Below, in pieces: positions 1-7,667 of a DNA stretch of 11,881 bases (position 1 is the first letter of the stretch; the number at the start of each line of letters is the position of its first letter). Where the stretch lies: assembly GCA_017848075.1 (NCBI GenBank), contig JAGALG010000225.1, positions 1-11,881 of the forward strand, written 5' to 3'. The notes under the pieces are model-generated. The model did not search any database. It had not been told where the DNA came from and worked only from the letters and a program-made list of their open reading frames with translations. This DNA comes from Oscillospiraceae bacterium (GTDB taxonomy: Bacteria > Bacillota > Clostridia > Oscillospirales > Ruminococcaceae). The position numbers were made by a program, and so were the translations under genes.

Positions 1-407
1 CATAATTTATCAAAGAACCTGCTGTACAGCTGTTCTGCATCATTGCTGAACCAAGATACATAGGATCCAGAATCTTTCTGATGAAAGGTATGATAATCGA
101 TCGATTCGATTTTCTTCGCAGCCATTGTGCGCAAATCATTTTTAATCAGCCACCGCATTCTGTTTCGATATACAGTACGGATATATTGTAAGGCCAGATT
201 GAATGCCCACAACGCAAGCACAAAGAAAACGACCTGACAAGCCAGGACGATTTGTTGCTTTACAGGAATATCCATTAAAATAACATCCAAGATCCATTTA
301 GACGAATAATTACAGGCAACACCGATCATCGATGCCGCAATCAGAATCATTACCATCAAAACGCTTTCTTTCCAATGTTTCTTTAATATTTTCAAGCCCT
401 CATTCAT
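1..407 (-). CDS. ABC exporter permease/ATPase, N-terminal part (cut by window edge)
   Basis: The frame opens at ATG 407-405 (MNEGLKILKKHWKES) and stays open for 135 codons to the left edge, so the ATPase domain is outside the window. A GGAGGA ribosome binding site sits 7 bases before the start. Two hydrophobic segments, near residues 15-32 and 54-73, are followed by a basic RNRMRWLIKNDLR stretch and then SYVSWFSNDAEQ. This is the usual arrangement of TM1, TM2 and the first cytoplasmic coupling region in type-1 ABC exporters, where G-x-hydrophobic-S-x-x-x-x-D is common. The family pumps drugs, lipids or peptides across the membrane; nothing here shows the substrate. The stretch looks more AT-rich than its neighbours. 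It lies downstream of the dnaJ terminator and so should have its own promoter, but none was clear in 408-490. Family assignment is fairly sure, function is not. Confidence 0.72.
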   Translation of the reverse strand, partial: MNEGLKILKKHWKESVLMVMILIAASMIGVACNYSSKWILDVILMDIPVKQQIVLACQVVFFVLALWAFNLALQYIRTVYRNRMRWLIKNDLRTMAAKKIESIDYHTFHQKDSGSYVSWFSNDAEQLYSRFFDKL

Positions 408-490
408 TCTTATTTCCTCCCTTGCTTTACTTTTCACTAAGCAAGACGATCTCCCACACCCTTCTGTCCAGCTTTTTTTAGAAAATATAA

Positions 491-522
491 AAAAATTCCA
501 CCGAGAAATCGGTGGAATTTTT
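491..522 (-). terminator. Rho-independent terminator after dnaJ
   Basis: A perfect 14-bp stem (AAAAATTCCACCGA and its complement) encloses a 4-base loop and begins one base after the dnaJ stop codon. On the minus strand the stem ends in a run of T and is followed by TTATATTTTC. It should end the heat-shock operon. Because both arms end in A/T runs, it could also stop plus-strand transcription. Confidence 0.9.
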
Positions 523-523
523 C

Positions 524-1690
524 TTAGTCTTTCATAAAGTCTTTGAGTTTCTCAAAGAAACCCTTGCGCTTATTGTAATTCTTGTCAGAGCAGGAGCTGT
601 CGAAGTCTTTCAGGGCTTCCTTCTGTTTGGAGCTCAGATTGGTTGGAACCTCAATGCTCACACGAACATACTGATCGCCCCGGCCTCTGCCGTTGACATA
701 TGGAATACCTTTATTCCGCAGACGGAATACGGTGTTGGGCTGGGTTCCCTCCGGTACATTGTAGGAAACTTTGCCGTCAATGGTTGGAACGGTCACTTCT
801 GCACCCAAAACAGCCTGGCAGAAGGTGATCGGTACATCGCACCATACATCGTAACCGTCACGCTCAAAGAGCGCATCCTTGCGAACAGATACGGTTACAT
901 TAACATCGCCTGCAGGACCACCGTTCAGGCCGTCATCGCCCTGACCACGGAGTACAAAGGTCTGACCATCATCGATACCGGCCGGAACCGATACCTCCAG
1001 TTTCACAGCTTTACGGCTGCGTCCCATGCCGTTGCATTTCTTGCAAGGATCCTTGATGATCTTACCGGTACCGCCACACTTGGAACATGGGCGGGCAGAC
1101 TGCATCACTCCAAATGGAGTGCGCTGCTGGGTCATCACCTGACCGGAACCATGACAGTCAGGACAAACTTCCGGTGTAGTCCCTGCGGAAGCGCCGCTGC
1201 CGTTACAGTCCTCACAACGAACCATACGGTTGATGTTGATGGTCTTTTTACAGCCCTTCGCTGCTTCCAGGAAGGACAGGTTAATGGAGATATTGACATT
1301 GTTTCCACGGATTGGGCCATTTGGATTGCGGGTTCGGGTACTGCCGCCAAAACCACCGAAACCAAAGCCACCGCTTCCGCCGAAGAAGGTATCGAAAATA
1401 TCGCCAAAGTCGCTGAAGTCGAAGCCGCCTGCACCTGCGCCGCCTGCACCGAAGTTTGGATCTACGCCGGCATGGCCGAACTGGTCATAACGCTGGCGTT
1501 TTTCCGGGTCGGAAAGGATCGCATAGGCCTCGTTGGCCTCTTTAAATTTTGCTTCTGCCTCGGCATCGCCCGGATTCAGGTCCGGATGGTACTGCTTTGC
1601 AACCTTACGATAGGCTTTTTTCAGCTCATCGTCGCTGCAGCCCTTCTGAACGCCAAGGACCTCATAATAATCTCGTTTCTGTTCTGCCAA
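524..1690 (-). CDS. dnaJ: Chaperone protein DnaJ (Hsp40)
   Basis: Co-chaperone of DnaK: it delivers unfolded clients and stimulates DnaK ATP hydrolysis in the cytoplasm. The 388-residue protein has all type-I DnaJ parts in order: a J domain at about 5-70 with the HPD triad at 35-37, a Gly/Phe-rich region at about 80-130, four CxxCxGxG zinc-binding repeats starting at C159, C176, C202 and C216, then the C-terminal client-binding domain. Length is normal. The start codon is TTG (1690-1688): an in-frame TGA lies three codons upstream, no ATG is available between, and GAAGGG is correctly spaced. It is the last gene of the hrcA operon, 70 bases after dnaK with a stable hairpin in the gap. The TTG start and hairpin may keep DnaJ below DnaK levels; that is inference. 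Confidence 0.97.
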   Translation of the reverse strand: MAEQKRDYYEVLGVQKGCSDDELKKAYRKVAKQYHPDLNPGDAEAEAKFKEANEAYAILSDPEKRQRYDQFGHAGVDPNFGAGGAGAGGFDFSDFGDIFDTFFGGSGGFGFGGFGGSTRTRNPNGPIRGNNVNISINLSFLEAAKGCKKTININRMVRCEDCNGSGASAGTTPEVCPDCHGSGQVMTQQRTPFGVMQSARPCSKCGGTGKIIKDPCKKCNGMGRSRKAVKLEVSVPAGIDDGQTFVLRGQGDDGLNGGPAGDVNVTVSVRKDALFERDGYDVWCDVPITFCQAVLGAEVTVPTIDGKVSYNVPEGTQPNTVFRLRNKGIPYVNGRGRGDQYVRVSIEVPTNLSSKQKEALKDFDSSCSDKNYNKRKGFFEKLKDFMKD

Positions 1691-1722
1691 TGGTATTCAC
1701 CCTTCTCGTATTACACGAAGTG

Positions 1723-1747
1723 GGGGCTTCAGCTTCGCTGAAGCCCC
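1723..1747 (-). other. Intercistronic hairpin between dnaK and dnaJ
   Basis: GGGGCTTCAGC and its exact complement form an 11-bp stem around a 3-base loop (or 10 bp around 5). It lies 13 bases after the dnaK stop. No T-run follows on the minus strand, so it is a poor terminator. A partial attenuator, RNA-processing site or 3' stabiliser for dnaK mRNA is more likely. Confidence 0.7.
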
Positions 1748-1760
1748 TCGTTATGCTTGA

Positions 1761-3599
1761 TTATTTGTCGTTTACTTCAGTGAAGTCAGCGTCTACATAG
1801 TCAGCACCGTTTGCATTCTGCTGCTGTGCACCCATGTTTGGATCCATATTTGGAGCACCCTGTGGGTTAGCCTGCTGATATACTTTTGCGGAAACATCGT
1901 AGAATTTCTTGGTGAGATCTTCCTGTTTTGCTTTGATATCATCCAGATTGTCGCCTTTGAGTGCTTCTTTCAGTGCTGCGATCTTGGTTTCCAGTTCAGC
2001 TTTGTCAGCTGCTTCCAGTTTATCGCCAAGCTCAGAAATGGTTTTCTCAGACTGGAATACCATCTGATCTGCTGCATTGCGGGTATCAACTGCTTCTCTT
2101 GCTTTCTTATCCTGGTCAGCGAACTGCTCAGCTTCACGAACTGCTTTCTCGATATCCTCTTTGGACATGGAGGTGGAAGAAGTGATGGTGATGTTCTGTT
2201 CTTTGCCGGTACCCAGGTCTTTTGCGGATACATGAACGATACCGTTTGCGTCAATATCGAAGGTTACTTCGATCTGTGGAACACCGCGTGGAGCTGCTGG
2301 GATACCATCCAGATGGAACATACCCAGAGTTTTATTGTCGCGAGCCATTTCGCGTTCACCCTGCAGAACATGGATCTCTACGCTGGTCTGGCCGTCAGCT
2401 GCGGTGGAGAAGATCTGAGATTTTTTAGTAGGAATGGTGGTATTTCTTTCGATGATCTTGGTAGCAACGCCGCCCAAGGTCTCCAGACCCAGAGACAGTG
2501 GGGTTACATCCAGCAGCAGCAGACCTTTTACTTCGCCGCCGAGTACGCCGCCCTGAATTGCTGCACCGCAAGCAACACATTCGTCAGGGTTGATACCTTT
2601 GAATGGCTCTTTGCCGGTGATGCGTTTTACTGCTTCCTGAACAGCTGGGATACGGGTAGAACCACCAACCAGCAGGATTTTATCCAGTTCGTTTGCAGAC
2701 AGACCTGCGTCAGACAGCGCCTGATTTACTGGGCCCATAGTAGCCTCAACCAGGTCATGGGTCAGCTCATTGAATTTTGCACGGGATACAGTAATATCCA
2801 GATGTTTTGGACCAGTAGCGTCTGCAGTGATGAATGGCAGGTTTACATTTGCGGTAGTCATGCCGGACAGCTCGATTTTTGCTTTTTCTGCTGCCTCTTT
2901 CAGTCTCTGCATTGCCATTTTGTCGTTGGACAGGTCAATGCCGTTTTCTTTTTTGAATTCATCTACGAAGTAGTTGATCAGTCTCTGGTCGAAGTCATCG
3001 CCGCCCAGTCTGTTGTTACCTGCGGTAGCCAAAACTTCCTGTACGCCATCGCCCATTTCGATGATGGAAACATCGAAGGTACCGCCGCCCAGGTCGTATA
3101 CCATAACTTTCTGTTCGGATTCTTTGTCAACACCGTAAGCCAAAGCAGCTGCGGTTGGTTCGTTGATGATTCGTTTTACTTCCAGACCTGCAATTTTACC
3201 AGCGTCCTTGGTAGCCTGACGCTGAGCGTCGGTGAAGTATGCAGGAACGGTGATAACTGCTTCAGTAACAGGTTCGCCCAGGTAAGCTTCTGCGTCGGAT
3301 TTCAGTTTCTGAAGAATCATTGCAGAGATTTCCTGTGGGGTATAGGATTTGCCATCGATGTCAACTTTGTGGTTGGTACCCATTTCGCGTTTGATGGAAA
3401 TAACGGTTTTATCCGGGTTGGTGATTGCCTGGCGTTTTGCAACCTGGCCTACCATTCTTTCGCCGGTTTTGGAGAAAGCAACAACGGAAGGAGTGGTTCT
3501 TGCGCCTTCTGGGTTAGCGATTACAACTGCTTCGCCGCCTTCCATAACAGCGACACAGGAGTTGGTAGTACCAAGGTCGATACCAATAATTTTACTCAT
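1761..3599 (-). CDS. dnaK: Molecular chaperone DnaK (Hsp70)
   Basis: ATP-dependent chaperone that binds and releases exposed hydrophobic segments, working with DnaJ and GrpE. The 612-residue protein starts MSKIIGIDLGTTNS (phosphate loop 1 at 8-14). It carries EPTAAALAYG at 147-156, DLGGGTFD (phosphate loop 2) at 169-176, the adenosine-site VGGSTRIP at 311-318, and the conserved interdomain linker LLLLDVTPLSLG near 360-371, then the substrate-binding domain. The disordered tail is Gln/Asn-rich and ends DADFTEVNDK, close to the usual acidic terminus. The nucleotide domain looks like the shorter Gram-positive form. ATG at 3599 follows GGAGG by 9 bases. It is the third gene of the heat-shock operon, separated from grpE by 118 bases that hold hairpins. 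Confidence 0.98.
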   Translation of the reverse strand: MSKIIGIDLGTTNSCVAVMEGGEAVVIANPEGARTTPSVVAFSKTGERMVGQVAKRQAITNPDKTVISIKREMGTNHKVDIDGKSYTPQEISAMILQKLKSDAEAYLGEPVTEAVITVPAYFTDAQRQATKDAGKIAGLEVKRIINEPTAAALAYGVDKESEQKVMVYDLGGGTFDVSIIEMGDGVQEVLATAGNNRLGGDDFDQRLINYFVDEFKKENGIDLSNDKMAMQRLKEAAEKAKIELSGMTTANVNLPFITADATGPKHLDITVSRAKFNELTHDLVEATMGPVNQALSDAGLSANELDKILLVGGSTRIPAVQEAVKRITGKEPFKGINPDECVACGAAIQGGVLGGEVKGLLLLDVTPLSLGLETLGGVATKIIERNTTIPTKKSQIFSTAADGQTSVEIHVLQGEREMARDNKTLGMFHLDGIPAAPRGVPQIEVTFDIDANGIVHVSAKDLGTGKEQNITITSSTSMSKEDIEKAVREAEQFADQDKKAREAVDTRNAADQMVFQSEKTISELGDKLEAADKAELETKIAALKEALKGDNLDDIKAKQEDLTKKFYDVSAKVYQQANPQGAPNMDPNMGAQQQNANGADYVDADFTEVNDK

Positions 3600-3620
3600 G
3601 ATTCATTACCTCCAAGTAAT

Positions 3621-3634
3621 GCGGCTTTCGCCGC
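3621..3634 (-). other. GNRA-loop hairpin just before the dnaK ribosome binding site
   Basis: On the minus strand GCGGC-GAAA-GCCGC forms a 5-bp GC-rich stem closed by a GAAA tetraloop, 7 bases upstream of the dnaK GGAGG. A second small hairpin (TCCTT-CCGC-AAGGA, 3648-3661) lies further upstream. These may mark mRNA processing or protect the 5' end of a processed dnaK-dnaJ transcript. The function is inferred. Confidence 0.55.
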
Positions 3635-3717
3635 TGACTCTTCTCTTTCCTTGCGGAAGGAGACTCTTTATTTTCAATAATTTTTAACAAATGTAAGTGT
3701 TTTGATTCCGGATGGAA

Positions 3718-4239
3718 CTAATTCGCAACCTGAACCATTGCGTAGCGAACAACACGATCGCCGATGCGATAGCCCTTCTGCAGAACCTGTACGATCTCGT
3801 TTTCACCATACTGCTCATCTTCAATGTGCATAACAGCATTATGGAGATTTGGATCAAAGGTCTCACCGGGCTGGCCAACCATTTCCACATTCAGACTGCT
3901 CAGTGTATTCATAAAGGACTGGAAAATCATTTCCACACCCTTTTTGAAGGTCTCATCTGCACAGGCTGCGCTCATGGCACGCTCAAAATTGTCGATGATC
4001 GGGAGGAATTTTTCTACCGTATCAGCGGTTGCCCGTGGATAAATAGCATCCTTCTCTTTCTGGGAGCGTTTGCGGAAGTTGTCATACTCTGCCAGCATAC
4101 GGACATATTTGTCATTCAGCTGGGCAAGCTGTTCTTTCAGCACATCCGCTTCAGAAGGGGTGGATTCTTCCACTGTCTCCTCTACGGTTTCTTCCAGGAT
4201 TTCCTCCTGTTCGGCTGCTTGGTTTTTGTTCTCAGGCAC
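3718..4239 (-). CDS. grpE: Nucleotide exchange factor GrpE
   Basis: GrpE speeds ADP release from DnaK and can act as a thermosensor. The 173-residue protein has an acidic, Glu-rich N-terminus (about 1-35), a long helix with coiled-coil character (about 33-70, including YVRMLAEYDNFRKRSQKEK), and the C-terminal beta domain with two GrpE signatures: GETFDPNLHNAV and the closing GYRIGDRVVRYAMVQVAN. The start is GTG (4239-4237), giving MPENKNQ, with AAAGGAGG about 8 bases before it; no better start is in frame. It lies 31 bases downstream of hrcA and 118 bases upstream of dnaK. The GTG start of grpE and TTG start of dnaJ, beside ATG for hrcA and dnaK, suggest tuning at translation. Confidence 0.96.
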   Translation of the reverse strand: MPENKNQAAEQEEILEETVEETVEESTPSEADVLKEQLAQLNDKYVRMLAEYDNFRKRSQKEKDAIYPRATADTVEKFLPIIDNFERAMSAACADETFKKGVEMIFQSFMNTLSSLNVEMVGQPGETFDPNLHNAVMHIEDEQYGENEIVQVLQKGYRIGDRVVRYAMVQVAN

Positions 4240-4270
4240 TGGTATGCCTCCTTTTATATGAATAATAAAT

Positions 4271-5302
4271 TTATAACTGGTTTGACATGCTCTCCGAGAG
4301 CAATTCGCTTAACAGATTGGCAAAGCACTGCATCCGTGGAATCAGTCTGGCATAGTCCATTCGGACCGGTCCAATGACACCAATGGTTCCGCAGCGCTCC
4401 CGACCGATGCGATAACGGGTGATGACCACGGAGGATTCCGACAGCTCCATGCGGCTGTTTTCCTTTCCGACAATCACCTGTACATCTCCGCCCTGCTCCG
4501 AGATCAGATTTCTCAGTTCCTGTTCTTTATCCAGAAACAGGAGCAAATCACCGGCCGCATCCTTCAGCTCTTCGTAGTAAAGCAGATTGGTATGGCCCTT
4601 GGAGTAGAACTGCCCATCGTTGATCTCCCGGCACAGCTCGTAAATGGCGCTAAGCAGGGAATTGAAGGCCGCTGCGTAATCTTCACCGCCAAAGGAGACG
4701 GAGCTGGCAAAATGACTGGCAATGTCATTTAGGCTTCGTCGTGCCAAACGCTCATTGGCGAAGTTGGTGAAGAACTGACACATGGCTGCGTTGACCTCAA
4801 ACGGCATTCGGCAAACCTTGTTCTTGATCACACCGTTGCTGGCAATGACCATAATGATCACGGTTCGCTCGTTTGCTGGGATCAGTTCGATCTTGCTGAC
4901 CCGCACCGTTTGCGGTGTACTGGTGGAAAAGAGGGCCGCGCAGCGGGTGAAATTTGCCAAAGCCTGAGCTGCATCTTCCAGCAGACGGTCCGGATCAGGA
5001 TTTGCCACATTGAACATAGCCTGAATCCTTGCCTGCTCCATCGGGGTCAATTCCGGAGGTTCCAGAATGTGATCCAGATAGTAGCGGTATCCCAAATGGG
5101 ATGGAACCCGTCCTGCAGAGGTATGGGGCTGCTCCAGCATACCCATATCAAACAGCTGGGCCATGTCGTTTCGTACTGTTGCCGGGGAAACTGTAATATC
5201 CAACAGACTGGTGATCCTCTTGGAGCCTACCGGCTCGCCGGTGGCGGTGTATTCTTCAATGATAGCTTTCAGAATCTTCTGCTTGCGGCTATCCAATTCC
5301 AT
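4271..5302 (-). CDS. hrcA: Heat-inducible transcription repressor HrcA
   Basis: HrcA binds CIRCE operators and represses class I heat-shock genes; GroEL activity is known to keep it folded in other Firmicutes. The 343-residue protein begins MELDSRKQKILKAII and has a winged-helix DNA-binding domain at about 1-75, with recognition-helix sequence SPATVRNDMAQL and wing TSAGRVPS, followed by the dimerisation and inserted domains. Length is typical. ATG at 5302 follows GAGGTGA by about 6 bases. It is the first gene of the operon, and the only CIRCE seen here lies in its own leader, so HrcA should control its own synthesis along with grpE, dnaK and dnaJ. Confidence 0.96.
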   Translation of the reverse strand: MELDSRKQKILKAIIEEYTATGEPVGSKRITSLLDITVSPATVRNDMAQLFDMGMLEQPHTSAGRVPSHLGYRYYLDHILEPPELTPMEQARIQAMFNVANPDPDRLLEDAAQALANFTRCAALFSTSTPQTVRVSKIELIPANERTVIIMVIASNGVIKNKVCRMPFEVNAAMCQFFTNFANERLARRSLNDIASHFASSVSFGGEDYAAAFNSLLSAIYELCREINDGQFYSKGHTNLLYYEELKDAAGDLLLFLDKEQELRNLISEQGGDVQVIVGKENSRMELSESSVVITRYRIGRERCGTIGVIGPVRMDYARLIPRMQCFANLLSELLSESMSNQL

Positions 5303-5326
5303 CTGCTATCACCTCATTTTCATGGA

Positions 5327-5353
5327 TTAGCACTCTTGTACCTCAAGTGCTAA
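5327..5353 (-). promoter_or_regulatory. CIRCE operator (HrcA binding site)
   Basis: Read on the minus strand this is TTAGCACTT-N9-GAGTGCTAA. The known consensus is TTAGCACTC-N9-GAGTGCTAA, so only one base, the innermost of the left arm, differs. It starts 4 bases after the predicted -10 box and covers the likely transcription start, the usual repressing position. It will also lie at the 5' end of the mRNA. Confidence 0.95.
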
Positions 5354-5357
5354 TCAT

Positions 5358-5386
5358 AATTTACCACGAACTTCCTCCCCTGTCAA
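5358..5386 (-). promoter_or_regulatory. Sigma-A promoter of the hrcA operon
   Basis: A perfect -35 box TTGACA (5386-5381) lies exactly 17 bases before TAAATT (5363-5358), a 4-of-6 match to the -10 consensus. CIRCE begins immediately downstream. An alternative TATGAT lies closer to CIRCE but would need 22-bp spacing. Confidence 0.85.
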
Positions 5387-5493
5387 TAGCTTTTGAGCGG
5401 ATTCATAATTTATTTACAGGCTGGACTTATTCTATGAGCATTTTGTGGTGTTTATAGGGAGTTTATGCGTAAAAATCCTTTTTCAAGCAAAAG

Positions 5494-5519
5494 AAAACCT
5501 CCGGTTTCCCGGAGGTTTT
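5494..5519 (-). terminator. Terminator after the thioesterase gene
   Basis: A perfect 11-bp stem, AAAACCTCCGG / CCGGAGGTTTT, with a GAAA loop on the minus strand, begins 3 bases after the thioesterase stop and is followed by a T-rich stretch. It separates the ABC-F/thioesterase unit from the hrcA promoter about 110 bases further on. Confidence 0.85.
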
Positions 5520-5522
5520 GTA

Positions 5523-5909
5523 TTATTTCTTCAATTTCGCCTGGGTTTTCTCATGGAAGCGATCGGTGTGGATGAGGGCACGCTCATGCTCCCCTTCGCC
5601 GATCAGTCCGCACTCATCCTCTGCCTTAATGTGGAAGGACAGTTTTCTGCCATCAATCGCCGTCAGGGTTGCTGTTGCTGTTACATTCATTCCCACAGGA
5701 GTTGCCGCAACATGGGTCACATTGACCAAAGTACCCACGGTGGTATCCCCTTCCGGAAGCTCGTCCTGCACACAGGCAACCGCAGTTTCTTCCATCAGTG
5801 CGATCATCATGGCAGTTGCATATACATTGACACGACCGCTGCCTAAATAGCTGGCCTGCATCTCTTTGCTTACTGTACGGGTAATGGTATAGGTTTTACC
5901 GATCTCCAT
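5523..5909 (-). CDS. Hotdog-fold thioesterase, FlK-like
   Basis: The 128-residue protein resembles the FlK fluoroacetyl-CoA thioesterase family, which hydrolyses acyl-CoA thioesters in the cytoplasm. The motifs are VNVYATAMMIALMEETA, then TVGTLVNVTHVAATPVG, then GRKLSFHIKAEDECG and GEHERALI. The FlK catalytic residues as I recall them (Thr42, Glu50, His76) correspond to T32, E40 and H66 at a constant offset of 10, so the active site looks intact. The true substrate is unknown; most homologues outside fluoroacetate producers probably act on other short acyl-CoAs. ATG at 5909 follows AGGAGGA by about 5 bases, and only 9 bases separate it from the upstream ABC-F stop, so the two are probably cotranscribed. 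A terminator follows directly. Confidence 0.85.
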   Translation of the reverse strand: MEIGKTYTITRTVSKEMQASYLGSGRVNVYATAMMIALMEETAVACVQDELPEGDTTVGTLVNVTHVAATPVGMNVTATATLTAIDGRKLSFHIKAEDECGLIGEGEHERALIHTDRFHEKTQAKLKK

Positions 5910-5918
5910 ATGCTCCTC

Positions 5919-7520
5919 CTATTTGGACTCTCGTTCTTTCTTCCATTCGATGTATTCATCGTAGGAGCACATACGGTCGATGATGCCATCCGGAGTGATC
6001 TCGATGATACGGTTTGCAATGGTCTGAATAAACTCATGGTCGTGAGAGGTAAAGAGTACATTGCTCTTAAAGTCCACAAGGCCGTTGTTTACAGCAGTGA
6101 TGGATTCCAGGTCCAGATGGTTGGTTGGCTGATCCAACAGCAGGACATTGGAGCCAAAGAGCATCATGCGGGACAGCATGCAGCGCACTTTTTCACCACC
6201 GGAGAGAACTTTAACCGGTTTATACACATCTTCACCAGAGAAGAGCATACGGCCAAGGAAGCCGCGCAGATAGGTCTCGGTCACATCTTTGGAGAACTGA
6301 GCCAGCCACTGGAGAATGGACAGATCGCAGCCATCAAAGAACTCGTTGTGGTCTTTTGGGAAGTAGCTGCGGGAGGTGGACACACCCCATTTGAAGGAAC
6401 CAGAATCCGGAGTCAATTCTTCCATCAGGACTTTAAAGAGAGTGGTCTGTGCGATTTCATTGTCACCGATAAAGGCGATCTTGTCACCACGGTTTACGGT
6501 GAAGGAAATATCATTGAGCACTTTCACACCGTCAACGGTCTTGCTCAGACGATCAACGGTCAAAACATCTTTACCGATCTCCCGATCCATGCTGAAGCCA
6601 ACATAAGGATATTTACGGGAGGACGCCGGCAATTCTTCAACCGTCAGCTTTTCAATCAGCTTTCTTCTGGAAGTTGCCTGCTTGGATTTGGATTTGTTTG
6701 CAGCAAAGCGCTGAATGAAGCTCTGCAGTTCTTTGATTTTCTCGTCTGCTTTGCGTTTCTGGTCGGAGAGCATTCTCTGCATCAGCTTGGAAGACTCATA
6801 CCAGAAATCGTAGTTACCAACATACATTTTGATTTTATTGTAGTCAATATCCACAATGTGGGTGCAGACATTGTTCAGGAAGTGACGGTCATGGGATACG
6901 ATAATTACGGTACCCTGATAGTCCATCAGGAAGTCTTCCAGCCATGCAATGGAGTTGATGTCCAAATGGTTGGTCGGCTCGTCCAGCAGGATAATATCAG
7001 GCTGACCAAAAAGTGCCTGTGCCAGCAGAATCTTTACTTTCTCTTTATCGCCCAGTGCGCTCATCTGCTCATACAGCAGCTCCTGGCTCAGGCCCAGACC
7101 TTTCAGCAGCTTGCTGATCTCTGTCTCGATCTCCCAGCCGTTCAGCTCTGCAAATTCTGCCTCCAAAGCAGCAGCCAGTTCACCGTCCTCATCGGAGAAG
7201 TCCTCTTTTGCGTAGAGAGCATCTTTCTCCAACATGATCTGGTAGAGACGGGGATTGCCCTGAATGATGGTATCCAAAACAGAGAAGCTGTCATACATAA
7301 AGTGATCCTGTTTCAGAACAGACATACGCTCGTTATCCGGAATAACCACTTCGCCCTTGCTTGGCTCCAGTTCGCCGGACAGAATTTTCAGGAAGGTGGA
7401 TTTACCTGCGCCGTTAGCACCGATCACACCGTAGCACTCCTGTGCGCTGAATTTCAGGTTTACATCAGAAAACAGTTTGGTACCGTTAAAGTCCAAACCG
7501 ACATCGTTTACAATAATCAT
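5919..7520 (-). CDS. ABC-F family ATPase, YkpA/YbiT-like, with one degenerate ATP site
   Basis: A soluble protein of 533 residues with two ABC nucleotide-binding domains and no membrane segments. ABC-F proteins bind the ribosome E site and rescue or regulate translation. NBD1 has an intact Walker A (GANGAGKST, 34-42) and Walker B (LLDEPTNHLD, 178-187) but a broken signature (ALGDKEK near 155-161). NBD2 has an intact signature (LSGGEK, 439-444), but its Walker A reads GDNEIAQTT (352-360) with Q358 for lysine, and its Walker B reads LLDQPTNHLD with Q464 for the catalytic glutamate. A basic helical linker near 245-300 fits the P-site tether. ATG at 7520 has GGAGG 8 bases upstream. Subfamily assignment to YkpA/YbiT is from recall. 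The thioesterase gene follows closely. Confidence 0.9.
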   Translation of the reverse strand: MIIVNDVGLDFNGTKLFSDVNLKFSAQECYGVIGANGAGKSTFLKILSGELEPSKGEVVIPDNERMSVLKQDHFMYDSFSVLDTIIQGNPRLYQIMLEKDALYAKEDFSDEDGELAAALEAEFAELNGWEIETEISKLLKGLGLSQELLYEQMSALGDKEKVKILLAQALFGQPDIILLDEPTNHLDINSIAWLEDFLMDYQGTVIIVSHDRHFLNNVCTHIVDIDYNKIKMYVGNYDFWYESSKLMQRMLSDQKRKADEKIKELQSFIQRFAANKSKSKQATSRRKLIEKLTVEELPASSRKYPYVGFSMDREIGKDVLTVDRLSKTVDGVKVLNDISFTVNRGDKIAFIGDNEIAQTTLFKVLMEELTPDSGSFKWGVSTSRSYFPKDHNEFFDGCDLSILQWLAQFSKDVTETYLRGFLGRMLFSGEDVYKPVKVLSGGEKVRCMLSRMMLFGSNVLLLDQPTNHLDLESITAVNNGLVDFKSNVLFTSHDHEFIQTIANRIIEITPDGIIDRMCSYDEYIEWKKERESK

Positions 7521-7552
7521 TGATATCCTCCATGGTTATAGTAGTCCTGATA

Positions 7553-7561
7553 AGTATAGCA
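7553..7561 (-). promoter_or_regulatory. Probable extended -10 promoter of the ABC-F gene
   Basis: On the minus strand TGC-TATACT is an extended -10 element (TG plus one base before a 5-of-6 hexamer). It lies about 33 bases before the ABC-F start and downstream of the sigE terminator. No good -35 box is seen at 17 bases, which extended -10 promoters tolerate. Confidence 0.55.
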
Positions 7562-7638
7562 TAAAATTCTCCGCTTTTGGGAGGATGACAATGCAGAATT
7601 TTTCCGCTTTTGAATCCGGAAAGTTGTGGAAAGAGCTG

Positions 7639-7666
7639 AAAAGCCTTCCTTTGCAGGAAGGCTTTT
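7639..7666 (-). terminator. Terminator after sigE
   Basis: A perfect 12-bp stem, AAAAGCCTTCCT / AGGAAGGCTTTT, with a 4-base loop begins one base after the sigE stop codon. On the minus strand the T-run of the stem is followed by CAGCTCTTTCC. It closes the spoIIGA-sigE operon. Confidence 0.87.
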
Positions 7667-7667
7667 G

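Noticed and set aside
1723..1747. The dnaK-dnaJ hairpin as a true terminator
   Set aside because: No T-run follows the stem on the transcribed strand, and dnaJ downstream has no separate promoter that I can see.
2232..3680. Long plus-strand open frame opposite dnaK
   Set aside because: It is a shadow of the strong codon bias of dnaK, with no ribosome binding site and no recognisable domain. The same applies to plus-strand frames at 512-1741 and 5910-7523.
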